A stretch of 64,000 nt of DNA from Curvularia sp. ZM96 (taxonomy: Eukaryota; Ascomycota; Dothideomycetes; Pleosporales; Pleosporaceae): contig JAJGBQ010000001.1 of NCBI GenBank assembly GCA_022457065.1, positions 7,564,001-7,628,000 on the forward strand, in the 5' to 3' direction. The stretch's first letter is position 1, and every line of letters starts with the position of its first letter. The notes beneath the pieces are model-generated. The model did no database searches and was not told the origin of the DNA. It saw only the letters and a list, made by a program, of their open reading frames with translations. Shown piece by piece: positions 1 to 12,735 of the stretch. The translations under genes were made by a program, and so were the position numbers.

Positions 1-1662
1 GTGGTCCTGCATGAGATAACCAAGATCAGGCAGGGAGGTCGCGTGGACAAACATGGACGGAATGACGTAGGTAGCTGGGTGGCTTGTCGCATCAGCCACC
101 GTTTCCGCGGAATAACATGCTGATGGATATGGTGGGAAATACCCGGTCACTAGAACCTGGGCGCATAGAGCGCTGGTAGATGGCATCTTTGTCTAGTCAG
201 CAAGCGCTGCCAAGAGATGCCGTGCAATTGTCGAAAGCATCGTCTTGATTGTACAACATACTATAACGGTGTTTGGAGATAACTCACAAACTGAACTTGC
301 TATCTAATTCAAGCGCAAATGGAAAACATGTGAGTCCAGCTCATGTTTGTATGATGCATGCGCATGGCATCTTTTGACCACTTGAATGCCGCCAGGTACC
401 GACTGAAGAGGACCACACTATTCCTTAAAGCTGGTGCCAGAATTGTGGTATATGAGTCTTGAGAGTGGCAGGCAGGGCCTTGCAGCTTCAGTGTCGCAGC
501 GATGATGATCGCTACTTGATGTCGGTGATGGTGACGATGAAGTGTGATAGGTGGTTTGCGAGAATGTTATCCCTTCTGTTTTTCCCTGTGAACAGAATCG
601 GATTTGAGCTGGCAGTGCCTCTATTGGCCAGATTGAAGCTGGCTTTTGTCACAAGTGTTTTCTACCCGGGCGAGTCAAATACGGACGGCATCCTCCAGGC
701 GGTCGTCGACAAGGCGCCGCAGACCTACATACCTTCGCAGCATTCTACACCACGGCATCTGGGTCGTTCGGGGTGATGCCACGTCGTTGGATCAACCAGT
801 GCAATGTGGGCGGGAAACTCACAAGTAAATTTGACACTCACAGAGGCGGTTACCATGTGCATTACATGTTTATCACAAGAGGCATTGCCACGTACTGGCT
901 CTCTGGTTAAAATTAAAGCTGTGGTTGAATTGCCTGATGTGTAAATTGGTGTATCCCATTGAGTCTGCACGCTCACACGGGTCCTGCACGAGCCTGATGC
1001 CTGTACACCAGGCACACATTTCCACTTTGGACAGGGCTCCCTGTCTCAACTCATGCTCCCAATAGACTTTGCTGCGCCTTTTAGTATATCCAAAGATACT
1101 CTAGAGTACAATACTTGCACACATCTTCATTTGGTTTACCGCAAATATGTTTTGCTCTGCAGACAGTCTTGGGAGCAAGCCTGTTTTCCTCGTTCACCAG
1201 GCACCCTTGCAGCACAAAACAAGGAACAATTGCCTTTACTTACTACTTTGCTGACGCTAGTTGCTTGTAGAAGCATCTATCTGTCAAGTGATTTCACACT
1301 TCACTGCTGAATTGATCCTCACCCATCACACTACCTCGCGGCATCCAACGTTTGGACCAGGTAAAACCAGAAGACGCTGCTCACCCGTTTATGCCCACAT
1401 ATCTCTGCCTTTATGTTGTCTCACTTGGCTCCATTTCACCTGCGCTGTCGTGTGTGGCGTCAGTGCCGACAGTGAGTTCACCAGCCGGACCGCGCCAAGC
1501 CACGCGAAGGCCCACAGCTCCTTCCTTGCATCCTGCAAGCAAACAAACACTCTTTCTGTCGTTAAATTCGACTCTTCTTTCTCAACTCACCACCTTCTCA
1601 ATTGTCTTCTCCATCACTGCCACTCTTGTCCAAGCATACACGGCACCACTCACAGTTTCAAC
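1..1662. other. Left-edge intergenic region and helicase 5' flank
   Basis: I see no coding region supported by family motifs here. The short open frames lack codon structure and overlap one another on both strands. The last 300 or so bases before 1663 are C/T-rich, as expected for the promoter and 5' UTR of the DEAD-box gene that follows. Confidence 0.6.
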
Positions 1663-3677
1663 ATGACCAACCCGCCTGACACTGGTCATGACCCTGCTGT
1701 CGACCGCAAGGAGCAGCAGGCACTGGACCTTGCCCGTGCCAAAGAGGCTGGTTGGACCAGTCTTGCGCCCGACCAGCACGACACTGTTGATGGCGGCCCT
1801 GTCCAAGACGAGGACCGCGATAACATTCCTTGGCTGTCAGAAGCTGCCATTTACCAATGGGACGACGAATTCGGCGAGGTTGGCGAACCCAACCCTGAGC
1901 TGGAGAAGATGCTGTTCCATGACGAGTACCTGCTTCGTGCTGGCGGTGCCATCCAGGCTCTCTCCTTCGATGTCACTGTTCAAGGCCCCAACAGGATCAA
2001 TCCAGTTCGCAACGTAAGTCACCTCCTCCCACTTCGATTCTTTGTCTTACTTAAATATATAGTTCGAGGACGCCGGTCTGCACCCTGTCATGCTTGAGAA
2101 TGTCAAGTTGTGCCAGTATAATGCTCCGACTCCGATTCAGTCCTACTGCATCCCCGCCATCCTTCTTGGCAACGACGTAGTCGCTATCGCGCAAACTGGT
2201 GAGACTTGTTCCTACTCCTCAATTGATGCATTGCTGAAAATACACAGGCTCCGGCAAGACGGCTGCATTCCTGGTTCCCATTCTCTCCAGGCTCATGGGC
2301 AAGGCCCGCCAGCTAGCTGCACCACGCCCCAACCCAGCCCGTTACAACGCTTTGACAGATAGGGTTCGGGCTGAGCCTCTGGTCTTGGTTGTGTGCCCTA
2401 CTCGCGAGCTTGCCACCCAGACCTTCGATCTGGCTCGCCGTCTGTGCTATCGAACCATGCTGCGTCCCTGTGTCGTCTATGGAGGCGCACCCACCAAGAA
2501 CCAGCGTGAACAGCTCGAGATGGGTTGTGACATTCTCATTGCAACTCCAGGACGTCTCATGGACTTCATGAACAACAACAACCTCCTCTCGTTGCGTCGT
2601 CTCAAGTAAGCCATACGATGTGCCTTTGATTGGACTGCATGCTAACTGAGCCGATAGGTTCACAGTCATCGATGAAGCCGATGAGCTGCTCTCATCTGGC
2701 TGGGAGGAGGCTATGGACAAGGTTTTCTCGGGTGCTGGTATGACTCCCCACTTCCCTACTTCCATTATGTACTAACAGCTGCCGCAGACGTGAACTCTGA
2801 TGCCGATCACACCATTGTCATGCTCTCTGCGACCTTCTCCAAAGCTGCCCGTAGGCTTGCCAAGGAGTACATGGACGAGGATTATGTTCGGATCAAGGTA
2901 GGAAGGGTCGGCAGTACTCACGCCAACATCAAGCAGCAGATCGAGTACGTCGAGGAGAACGCCAAGAACGAGAAGCTCTTCGATTTGATCTTTTCAGGTC
3001 CCCCTCAGCGGGTCTTGGTCTTTGTCAATTCCAAGTTCAAATGTGACATGGTCGACGATTTTCTCTACAACAAGGGGTTGCCAGTTACTTCGATCCACTC
3101 CGACCGCACTCAGCGTGAGCGTGAGGATGCTCTGTAAGTACTCCCTTGATCCTGAAAGAAACAAATGGTTACTAAGAAGATGATTAGTCGTTCGTTCCGT
3201 ACTGGCCGTTGTCCCATTATGGTTGCCACTGGTGTCACTGCACGCGGGCTCGACGTTGCCAACGTAAAGCATGTCATCAACTACGACTTGCCCTCGACGC
3301 AGCATGACGGTATCACCGAGTACATTCATCGCATTGGCCGAACCGCACGTATTGGCAACGAGGGAAAGGCTACTTCTTTCTATAACGAGCGCAACGAGGA
3401 TCTCGCTGAGGACTTGTGCAAGATCCTCATCGATTCGAAGCAGGAGGTACCAGACTTCCTTCAGCAGTTCATGCCTGAAGATCCAACCAAGATCAATTGG
3501 CACGATAACACAGATGACGAGTCAGATGATGGTCTTGGTGGTGGCTTTGGTGGCGGGTTTGGCGAAGACGCTGACGGAGTCGAGGCCAACGGAGTAGAGA
3601 CTGACGCTGAGGTTTGCTTTGGTGGTCGCGACAAGTCCACCTCTGCTGAGGCTGAGAACAAGGTTGCGGCTTGGTAA
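1663..3677 (+). CDS. Ded1/DDX3-like DEAD-box ATP-dependent RNA helicase
   Basis: Six exons: 1663-2013, 2063-2198, 2248-2605, 2658-2737, 2788-3133 and 3188-3677, giving 586 aa. The introns are 49-54 bp with GT-AG ends, and CTAAC-type branch sites are visible in some (for example near 2771). All helicase motifs are present in order: Q motif (PTPIQ), AQTGSGKT (Walker A, split by intron 2), PTREL, GG, TPGR, DEAD, SAT, VFVNSK, ARGLD and HRIGRTAR. The C-terminus is glycine-rich and acidic and ends in Trp, as in the Ded1 group. Known role of the family: RNA unwinding in translation initiation. The long N-terminal RG/SR-rich arm of classical Ded1 is missing. It is replaced by an acidic segment of about 100 residues, so this may be a paralogue rather than the main Ded1. 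The start was chosen as the first in-frame ATG after C/T-rich leader sequence. Confidence 0.9.
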
Positions 3678-4480
3678 ACTGCCGAGAGGCTATCTTCCTG
3701 TCCACTTTCCAAAAGTGCTTGGCAGACTGGCTCATGCGTCTCGACGATTCACGATATGTGGAATCACAAGAATTCCTTTCTGGTTATTCCATGACTCTAT
3801 TGCGAGATTGCTGGAAAAAGAGAGTGCGGGTATTTGTGGGATCGTAATAGTAGTCAAATAGCTTAGGTATCCAAATGGCACTCTATACCTGAATAAATAA
3901 CGACTGTGACAATGATGCTGTGAATTTCGGTGCTATTCCCATCTCGCTCCAAACATCGTCATACGAGGCGCTAGTAAAATGGGCACATACTAGTGGCGTC
4001 TCCACCTTAAGCCACAACAACGTGAAGACTCCATGCAGTTGTCGAGAACCTTGACATGTCCAAAGACATCTGTGGGATTTTCATTTAGCAGTATCCTCTT
4101 GGTCATGTTTCTTTAAGCGGGACGTTTAGAAATCTCATGCGGCTGTGGGAACTCCAGTCGAGAGTGCTCACACGGGCGACGACCTGCTTTCCTCGGCAAC
4201 CATCCTTGTAAAGCTTCGCCCATTCAAGCTTTAGCCCAGCCCGCAGATAATCTCCAAACACCATCCATATTTCCTGCTCAGCAGTGGTATTGTGTATCGC
4301 GATGTTCAGCTACTGACGTCACAAGTTCCATGGGTTCCGCGCCTTCCATCTGGGCAGACGTGCCACGTTCGCCTAGCCCATTGATCACTCAGCATTCGAG
4401 AGGCGCTGCCATCGTACGACAGCCAATCTCCCACAACATGCCGTGAGCGCCGCGCGACCCATTTGTATGCGCACGCCATA
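3678..4480. other. Intergenic, helicase 3' flank to hydrolase promoter
   Basis: It holds the 3' UTR of the helicase, with AATAAA-like sequence near 3893, and the promoter of the hydrolase at 4481. No gene or repeat was seen. Confidence 0.55.
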
Positions 4481-6069
4481 ATGGGTAGCTTCTGGCACTC
4501 GATTGCCTACTTTTTCCGGCTTCCTTTTCACATCCAGTGGCGAACGGCTCTAGTTCAGCTCCCCCGGTTTGTACCGCTCTCGGTCCTCCACTACACGTCG
4601 CCAAAGGGACCCCATCCGTTCCTGATAGCGCTGCCGAGTCGCAAAGGGAACCTCATCTACGCATACACGTTTGTGCCACCGGCACCTGTTGATCTGGACG
4701 GCGATGGCGAACAGCAACGGAAAGAGACTGGAGAATGGCACGTACCAGTGGTTTTGGACTGTTCGTAAACCCATGTATGGAAAATGCGTTGGACGTATGC
4801 TAACTTTATTCCCGTGGTGTAGTACACGGAGGCGGGTTTATTATGGGTTCGCCATTAGAACAGGCCCCATATGCGTCCATGATGTCTCGTGAGCTTGGGG
4901 CTGTAGTGCTGAGCGTATCGTACCGCATCGGCCCTTTCCACCAATTTCCAGCGGCGATACACGATGCAGAGGATGTGCTTTCGGCGATACTAGATACAAG
5001 CGGGGCATCGGAAGCAGGTAAGGTTTTGCGACAAGAGATACATCGATACTATTCTATGGTACGATCCAATGCATTGGAGAAGAAGAAGAACAACAAAGGG
5101 CCTCTTGCTCCGCATCTTGAGTATGTCAAGGATATTGTCCTCGATCCAACGCGTCTGGCAATATCAGGCTTCTCGGCAGGAGGCAATATTGCATTGAACA
5201 TGGCTCTCTCGATTCCACCCTGTCCCGAGATGGGAATGTCGCCAACTATAGGTTCTCCTCAGTCGCAAGCGCAACACCCCTCACATTGTGATACTTTTTC
5301 GCCAACACTGCCAGCAAATCGCAGAGCTACGATATTGGACGATCCGTTCCAGGCGTGGCCCTCGCTGCTACCCCCAGCGGAAGTCCAACCACGGTTGATG
5401 CCACTGCTACTGTTTTACCCGTCTCTAGATGCACGACTGCTACCACACGAACGCCCTATGAAGCCAATGCCCAATGCATTAAACCCAGACGACCACCACA
5501 CTGAGAAACCACGGAGGCCCGGTTTGTTCTCTATCCTGGGACCGACATACCTGCCCAAGAAACTTCGTGCTCACCCACGAGCCAGTCCTGGTCTCAACGA
5601 CCCGGAACACATTCAGAAGAACGCGGCCATCTTCCTCGTTTTACCAGAAAAGGACACGCTGGCGGTGCAAAGCGATGTTTGGGTAGACAAGATGACCCAG
5701 TCCGATTGGAACGGCCCCGTGCGTTTTGGTGACGGGCGTGACGGAGACTGGGACGGCCGTGGTAGTGGTGGTGTTGGCCAAGCCGGATCATCGTCAACCC
5801 CTAGCGCCAAGAATGGCGGACTTGAGGTATGGCACGCACCGGGTTGCAGACATGGTTGGACACAGTTTCCGGATCGGTTTGTGCCACAACATGAGCGTGA
5901 GGAGAGGGAGCTGGTGTTTGCACGTACGCTAGATTTTGTAAGGGAGAAGTGGAAGATGGAGCTGGATGTTGGGGGTGGGAGTCACGTGCAAGGGGGAGCA
6001 GAGCAGGAGCAGGAGCAGGGGATTAGACCGTTGGTGATTCCGAGTCGATTTCACGGGCTGGAGGAGTGA
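4481..6069 (+). CDS. HSL-type alpha/beta hydrolase (esterase/lipase)
   Basis: Two exons, 4481-4760 and 4823-6069, 508 aa. The 62-bp intron has a weak donor (GTTCGT) and a clear GCTAAC branch site. Splicing here creates the sequence DLHGGGF, the oxyanion-hole motif of the hormone-sensitive-lipase family, around residues 93-99. The nucleophile motif GFSAGGN follows with Ser at about 211. A candidate acid is Asp in LPEKD (about 371), and a candidate His lies in HAPGCRHGW (about 431-437). No signal peptide is seen, so it is probably intracellular or membrane-associated; the N-terminus (IAYFFRLPF) is hydrophobic. Long low-complexity inserts (Gly/Asp-rich near 395-425, Glu/Gln-rich near the C-terminus) make it longer than typical members. 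The substrate cannot be inferred. Confidence 0.85.
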
Positions 6070-9000
6070 GTGGGTATGGACCGAGATGGTCTCTGCACCG
6101 ACGACATGATTTTCCCCTCTTTGTAAGGAATTTCGTCAAGGAGCATAAGTACGTATCCTCACGCGTCCACATACACACAACATGTACATTCTACTATCAT
6201 CACGACGAAAAAAAACAAGCAAACTATATATTGCAGCATCTTCCGAATCTCTCCATCTCCCCCTTTTCTTTTTCCCTCACTCCCGTTTGTAATCTGGTAC
6301 GCCGTGCTCTTAGCAAGAGATGATCCTCTTGGCTCTCACTACCGGAAGCAGAACACTCTCCGGCGAGATATACTTACCCAGAGAGGGAGAGAAAGAGGGA
6401 GGAAAAGGGGCAAGAGTGAAAGGAGAGATGGATCAGCAGGAGGTTGTACATACAAAGTATGTAGTAGCGATAATTAGTACAAAGTATGAGAATGGAAATA
6501 GTAGGGTTTGTAGCGTAGCGAGGACGGCGGAGGCTTGGCTTTGGTCTTGGCTTTGGCTTTTCCCTTCTTTGCCCGAAAGATTGAGGTTATTGCCAAGGGA
6601 AGGATTGTCCTTGTTTGTTTTTCCCTTCTTTCCCTGGGTGGTTACTAAGAAGAGGGATTGTAGAGGTACGCGTGTGACAAGGAGGGGGGCGAGGAGAGCA
6701 TCAGTGTACCTGACCAGCCTACATGCATACCCTGTCTTACAAGCGGAGGGGTTGAATGTATGTACTGTATGAGAGATATGGACGTTTGTAACAAAGAAGC
6801 AGGGGGGGGGTCCGTGCATGTTGGGCATGCGGGTGTGGTGTTTTGTGGTGTGGCCGCAAAATGCAAGTCAGTTAGTTGCATGTAGCACACACACACAAAT
6901 ACAAGTGTCTGGCTTTTCGTCACTGTGCAGGTTGTAATGTGGGAACTGTATTTGTTTGTTTTCTTGTGTGTGCGTGTCTATGTGCTTGGCGCTGTAGGAT
7001 GTATGCCTTTGGTGTTTTGCAAGCACCGCCGATCCGTGGTTGCGCTGCGCCCAGAGTTCCCGATCCGTCTTCCGACAGGCAATTTAGTACTAAGCAGCGG
7101 CATGCTCGAGCGCGTGAGTGTAATCTATTGACAGCAAAGCACGGCGGCATGGCAGTGTCTAGTGCCCATAGATGATGGTATACGCAAAGGCCGGTTTGGT
7201 TGGTGGGAATCGGATAGGTAGAGGCAACCAACCAGTTGTTTCCCCACTCTGCACGCCTTGATGGATGCTGACGAGTTAGCTTTTTTTTAACCTGCGAAGG
7301 CCGGACATCACGCGCGTACAGAAAATACACAGTGGCATGACGACGACGACAACAATAACAACAGACTATTCTTGAACTTTACGTCATTGCACCTTGTCCA
7401 CAGGGATGGTGGTGGTTACCACGGTCAAATGGATACAATGTGCTGTTATCTTTCAGGCCCTTGACTGGAAGAAGCAAGCCGCGGCTTTACCCGGCTGGTA
7501 GCCATACCTTGGCCCACAACCTGTCGAGGACTACCAGAGACGCATTTACTCTTACGCGGACTAGACAGATGGTAGGCTGCTGGTGCAGGAAAAGAAAAAA
7601 GGCCCGGCCAGGCTTGCATTACAAAAAGAATACGAAGAGCGAAGCCGGAACAGGGAGGTACACGCAGGGCTCGAGACTGTGCAGCAGAGGTACTCGAGAG
7701 GCAGCGCTGGGCAGGCCAATTTCCCCGCATGTGCAGAAGCCGGCTGGGGCGCTTGGTATTGAAACTGGCAGCGGCGGCAAGGATTTTTAACATGCTCACG
7801 ACAGCCAAACGAAACCCCCACGCTGGGCTGCCCCAGACTCGAAGGAACCTGACTGCCGGGTGCATGTATGCTGGCACGGAATGGCGACGCGAGTTGCTGC
7901 ACGAGGGCGACGGGCTGCAGGTGGAGGGGAGGATGTGGTTGGTGCAACCAGCAATAGGGCAGTCTTCTCAGCGGGCTGCGACGGCGTCGCGCGCGCCATG
8001 GACTTTGTCAGATGATGTGAAGCGACATCCGGGGACTAGAATGTGAATGGAAGGTTTAGCAAGGGGCGGTGAGTGGTGGCCGTGGTGGTTGGCAGCGGTG
8101 AAGTTGCACTGGTGGGCTGGTGGGGAGCGTTGACGCGATACGAGGCGGCGGCTTGCAGAATGAGGCATTTGGAGCTCCTGCTGGAGCCAAGCTGAAATGC
8201 ATGTGTTCGCGTGTATGTACGCAGGCAGGCAGGCAGAGTAAGACGGGCAGCAGAGAGGCACCGGCATGTGCGTGCAGCGCGCATGTCATGCCATGCCATG
8301 CTCTGCCGTTTGGCCGTCAATCAGGGTCCTGGAGTTGTCTGCGCCCCTGCTCGACGACGTAAGTGTTTCCAAGGCCGGCGACAGAAACATTGGTGGATTG
8401 CGTCGCACGCCCGGCTGTGCCCTGGAAACTGTGAGACGGTGTTTCTGGGATGTTCTTCTCGACGTCGACTGGGCGGCGGCCCTGGAGACGGCACCGCGAC
8501 TGGCTGGGTGACTGAGCATGAGCAGCGCCGTTGGGGTTTAATTACAGTCCTGGGCGGGCGAGCTTATTTGCAGCTAGTGTGCGACGGGAGAATGGTAAGG
8601 GAAGCGGTGCAGTGAGCGTGCGCTGGGATACCCACTCTTTCAATTCTGCGGTGCCGAGACGCCATTGCACATCAAATTCCTTTCTCTCGCCCTCCCTCCC
8701 CCCTCGCAGCACGCTCCGACTCGCCCGCCCGCGCCGCTACTGTCGCAGCTTTCAACTGCGCATAGTCGTCTGACAGACGGGCTCCGCCAGCTTCTTCCAC
8801 GCCAGCCGCCAGTCCTCCACCATCAACGGCCCGTCGCCACTCCTCGTCACCAGGTACCCCCTTCTCTCCACAACGCCTGTCGCCGGCCAATTCTGATACG
8901 CCCTCCAGCCCTACATTGTTCCACCCCCAGGTTCAACTCTACGCTGCTCCACCATGTTGCTCGAGATATTATAACACCAACTCTATTGGGGCGCCCCCCA

Positions 9001-9295
9001 CCCTTCCTTCCAACCTGCCATCATCGCCTCCACCACCACTACTGCCATCACCACCGCGGCCACGCGTCTGCAGAGCCGGACCAAATCATACGCCTGGGCC
9101 TATTGGACCTTCAACTACTTCGACTACTCCCAACGACCAGCAAACGACCCAACTTCTACTAGTACTCCCGCTACAACTACCTTTACAATCCGGTCTTCTT
9201 CCTCGTACCACGTCACCAGGCCCACTTCCGCATTTCCCTGCAAATTTCATATACCTTCAATCCTTTGAGAGTCCCTTTGTCAGCCGCAGACCATC
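6070..9295. other. Long intergenic region / 5' leader of the downstream gene
   Basis: This is 3.2 kb without a convincing gene. It has purine- and pyrimidine-rich blocks, a short CA run near 6886-6894, a (GCAG)n run at 8221-8236 and a C/T-rich stretch at 8650-9290 that looks like promoter and 5' UTR of the 9296 gene. Open frames near 8665-9162 are His/Pro-rich and overlap in several frames, as expected of low-complexity leader sequence. Confidence 0.55.
8221..8236. repeat. Short GCAG tetranucleotide run
   Basis: Four tandem GCAG units lie in non-coding sequence. It is a simple repeat with no visible function. Confidence 0.8.
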
Positions 9296-11647
9296 ATGGC
9301 CAACGATCAAGATCACATAATCAAAAGAGGCGCATTGCAAATAAGCACGCCGCAGACTGTGTCCACAGCATCGCCACCCCTCATGGCGACCGAGGACGAG
9401 ACCATGGGCGACCTGGACGAGCCCCCTGAACCCCGTGCCCAGCGCCCGGCACCCTTGGTACTTGACAGCACCGCCTCAACATCCTCATTCACAAAATCAA
9501 AGCCCGTTTGCGACCGCAAAGAGTCGCTGCTCACTTCGGCCCTTCGATCGGGGTCCACCACGAGTTCTCCGGTCGAGGATCATTCCGAAGCGAGCCCAGT
9601 CCGCGGCATGTCGTGCGTCTCAACATGGAGCAACAGCGGCACCGCCGATCTCACCAGTGATGGAGGCCTTACAAGTCCTGGTACCCGCCCCTGCACACCC
9701 AGCCCACCACTTCCCCCGACGGCCTTCCAAGGCATGCTGCCCATGTTCAACAAAAAGCAATTGGAGCTGCCCGTCTCGGTCGTCTCTCACGATGACGACA
9801 ACATCACCCCAGTACACAAGGCCGTTGTGCCTGCTCAGAACAACGAGCAGAACATTGAAGCAGTCCTAGGAAGAAAGAGATGTATCATGTTTGCATGCGG
9901 CGCCAAGGAGGACAAGAAGAAGCCAGAAGAGCCCAAACCTGCCCCTGCCGCTGCATCAGAGGCGCCTCCAAAGCGTGTCAGCACAATCAAATTCGCATGC
10001 CCATCCAAGCCTTCAGAGGAAGCCTCTTCAAAACCCGCCACGGCGAAGCCCCGTAGATTGGCTAGCCCGGCACCGCCGCCACACCGGGTCCCTTCATCTC
10101 CAAATCCGTCTCGGAAAATCCACCGCGACTCCGATTCTACTGTCCGCAACAATTCGCCCGTCAGCGTCCGGAAACCTCGCCCAGTTGACCTGACCCGCCG
10201 CTTGAGCGCCAATTCTGACCTAGCTCGCTGCGAAGCATACCGTTTCCACGAGTTTGCCAGCTCAGAAGAAGAAGTCGAAGAGTGGACACAAGAAGTCACT
10301 TGCCACCGAAGCAGACTAACAGTTCAAGATACACTCAAAATCGAGAACAACCTACGCAAGCTAGGAGAGGAAGTTGCTGAAGAGGAGGCAATTGACGAAG
10401 AGGAGGAGGAAGATGAAGAAGACGACATCATCGAAATGGACGATGACGACGATGATGACGATCTGCTTGACGAAGACCAGGATGACAGCGATGCCCGCAG
10501 CGATACTACTGACGAGGGTTTCCAAACGGATGACGAGAACGGATTTGCTGGATCTGATGATGAGAGCGACGCCGGCTCCGACTACAACTGGTGGGTCCCT
10601 GGAGCCTCAACTGCTGCGACATCAGTAGAGCACCTGGAGCAGCTTCGCCTGAAGCCTCGCCGAGCCGTGTCCGAGTCGTCAATTGGGTCTCTGGAGAGTC
10701 GGGATGGCCTCAAGATTCTGGACAAACCACCAAAGCGGAAGAAGTCCAGACCGGTCAACATTCGCGTTCCAAGCCCCGAATTGCCCGACAGCACCGACTT
10801 TGTTTGCGGTACTCTTGACGAGGACAGGCCGGCAGAGGAGGCATACATGTCGACACTAGAACGCCGACGTGCCGCCAAGCACAAGCCAACTCCGCAAGAC
10901 ATTGACCCCACCTTTCCCACATCGGATCCCGAACTTCCTGATGACGAAGAGGATGAAGTCTCCGAAAACGAGCAATTGGCCTCGGAGACGGATCACCTGA
11001 TGGTGCACGGCCGCATGGATCCTGATGCTGACCTACGCGGTCGTCGCAAAGACATCAACAGGAAGCGTTCGCCCCTGCCTTCTCCAAAGCGCCTTCGGTC
11101 GCCGCCACCCACCAAGCGTGCCGTGCACCGCTCTCCACCCCCACGCAAGTTGTTTGGCAACTCTCCTCCCAAACGACTGCATTCTCCTCCACCTCCCATG
11201 CGTCTGAGATCGCCACCTCCCACTCGTCGGGGCTCAGTCAATCCCTTGGCCGCTCGCCAGCGTAGCGACCTTTCGATACGCTTTGGCGGCATTGCCGAGC
11301 GTCCCGCACCCACTGTTTCCGCGTCTGTCCCACGAACACCGATTACCATGAAGAACCCATTTGATTTGGAGGAAGAAGATGACGACGCCTCTGACATGCC
11401 TGTGCGCCGAGCCATTGACATCAAGGTCGGGCTCGAGAAGAAGAAGCAGCGCCGCAAGGAAAAGCTGTACCGAAAGCAACACCGCAAAGGCGCAAAGGAG
11501 AAGCGTCCTGCTCCTGGCCGTGGCGCCGAGCGCATGCGCGAAATGGGCCTAGCCGTCCATGCCCACAAGGGTAAAAATACCGTTTTCCAGCCTTTTCAGA
11601 TTCGGCATCCTGCCGATGAGGAGGACATGCATGTGTTATCTGCATAG
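9296..11647 (+). CDS. Long acidic, proline-rich fungal protein, DUF2457-like
   Basis: Single exon, 783 aa, starting at the first ATG after the C/T-rich leader. The N-terminal 150 residues are Ser/Thr/Pro-rich. A conserved-looking RKRCIMFACG segment lies at about 193-202. A long Asp/Glu tract runs at about 350-430, followed by a basic region with repeated SPPP-K/R units (about 595-650). The C-terminus is strongly basic (EKKKQRRKEKLYRK and following). This layout resembles the fungal family of unknown function that I recall as DUF2457; that assignment is from memory. No enzyme motif, signal peptide or membrane segment is seen. The charge pattern suggests a nuclear or chromatin/RNA-associated protein, which is inference only. 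Confidence 0.8.
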   Translation: MANDQDHIIKRGALQISTPQTVSTASPPLMATEDETMGDLDEPPEPRAQRPAPLVLDSTASTSSFTKSKPVCDRKESLLTSALRSGSTTSSPVEDHSEASPVRGMSCVSTWSNSGTADLTSDGGLTSPGTRPCTPSPPLPPTAFQGMLPMFNKKQLELPVSVVSHDDDNITPVHKAVVPAQNNEQNIEAVLGRKRCIMFACGAKEDKKKPEEPKPAPAAASEAPPKRVSTIKFACPSKPSEEASSKPATAKPRRLASPAPPPHRVPSSPNPSRKIHRDSDSTVRNNSPVSVRKPRPVDLTRRLSANSDLARCEAYRFHEFASSEEEVEEWTQEVTCHRSRLTVQDTLKIENNLRKLGEEVAEEEAIDEEEEEDEEDDIIEMDDDDDDDDLLDEDQDDSDARSDTTDEGFQTDDENGFAGSDDESDAGSDYNWWVPGASTAATSVEHLEQLRLKPRRAVSESSIGSLESRDGLKILDKPPKRKKSRPVNIRVPSPELPDSTDFVCGTLDEDRPAEEAYMSTLERRRAAKHKPTPQDIDPTFPTSDPELPDDEEDEVSENEQLASETDHLMVHGRMDPDADLRGRRKDINRKRSPLPSPKRLRSPPPTKRAVHRSPPPRKLFGNSPPKRLHSPPPPMRLRSPPPTRRGSVNPLAARQRSDLSIRFGGIAERPAPTVSASVPRTPITMKNPFDLEEEDDDASDMPVRRAIDIKVGLEKKKQRRKEKLYRKQHRKGAKEKRPAPGRGAERMREMGLAVHAHKGKNTVFQPFQIRHPADEEDMHVLSA

Positions 11648-12207
11648 TTTGTATGGAGTTTTTGGGGATGGGCCATGGGATTTTGTTTCCTTCTTGTTTT
11701 GTCTTCTTTTACTACACCTTACTTCGACTTTTACTTCTTTTCAACTGTATATGTATGTGAAGGATCAGCGCCGCCCTGGCCAAGCCACTTTTTTCTTTTT
11801 TGTCAGGTAGCCGGGCACACTTTACCTGTCTCTTTCTCTTTCTTCAGCTGTATCTACCTACCTAACATGTATATTCTACATGCGTGTATGGTACAGTAAA
11901 AAAGGAGAGAGAGAGACTTGTTGGTCGCTGATCCCACATCGGATTCTTTTATTTTGCAAGAATGTGGTATCCTGGGATTATGGGATCACTTCTTTCTTTG
12001 TTAGCGACTTTTTTGGGGGGTTAGCTTGGAACTTAGAACTTAGCGACTAGGGAGTTGTGTTTCGTAGTGTAGTGTAAATGAAGCATTTAGCAAAGTATGC
12101 AACTGTTTCTTGGTACTAGTTGTACTTGGGGTTGTCCACTTGGCTTTACTAGTGTCTTGGATTCTATAACTCTTTTTATTCGTCCTTTTTCCTCCCCCGT
12201 TTTTTTT

Positions 12208-12232
12208 GTGTGTGTGTGTGTGTGTGTGTGTG
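12208..12232. repeat. (GT)n microsatellite
   Basis: About 12 GT units directly follow a run of T residues in intergenic DNA. It would be a polymorphic marker candidate. Confidence 0.9.
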
Positions 12233-12720
12233 CGGGGTTCGGGAGATGCATATTGGTCTAGTTCACTGTGGTCTGGCTTGAATGAATGTGAGAACGATGA
12301 CTGGATTTTTCTTGCATCGCGTGGTGAAATGTATTCATGTGCGATGCGAAGGCTATATCGTTACTTCTTTTCCTTCGTGGGCTTTAGTATGCGCGTCTAC
12401 GTTAACTCCATGTATTTTTTTTCGTAACGAGTGTGTCTATTAGGTTTATTTTATCGTGCATGTTCTTCATCGCTGCTATGACGTATCATCCCAACTACCT
12501 TTTGAACCGCCGACACGTCAGTCCGCCGAAGACTCAGACCGAGGACGAAGAAGCGAAAAGTAAAGATAGATACGTGGCAGCGCTACTGTACGAATGAACT
12601 TGGTACTTTATTCATTTTTTTTTGTATTTCCTCTCATACATATTCGAATCTCCAGACCCATTGCTCACTAGCTATCATGCTAATCCTATTTCGTCCATCA
12701 CCCTGTTCCACCTTTCCATG

Positions 12721-12735
12721 TCTCTCTCTCTCTCT
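12721..12735. repeat. (TC)n microsatellite
   Basis: About seven TC units in intergenic DNA. Confidence 0.85.

Noticed and set aside
8665..9162. His/Pro-rich 165-codon frame
   Set aside because: C/T-rich leader sequence in front of the 9296 gene. Several frames are open at once and no motif is visible.
10993..11568. 191-codon Arg-rich frame on the minus strand
   Set aside because: Antisense to the acidic/basic C-terminal part of the 9296 gene; composition is explained by the sense repeats.
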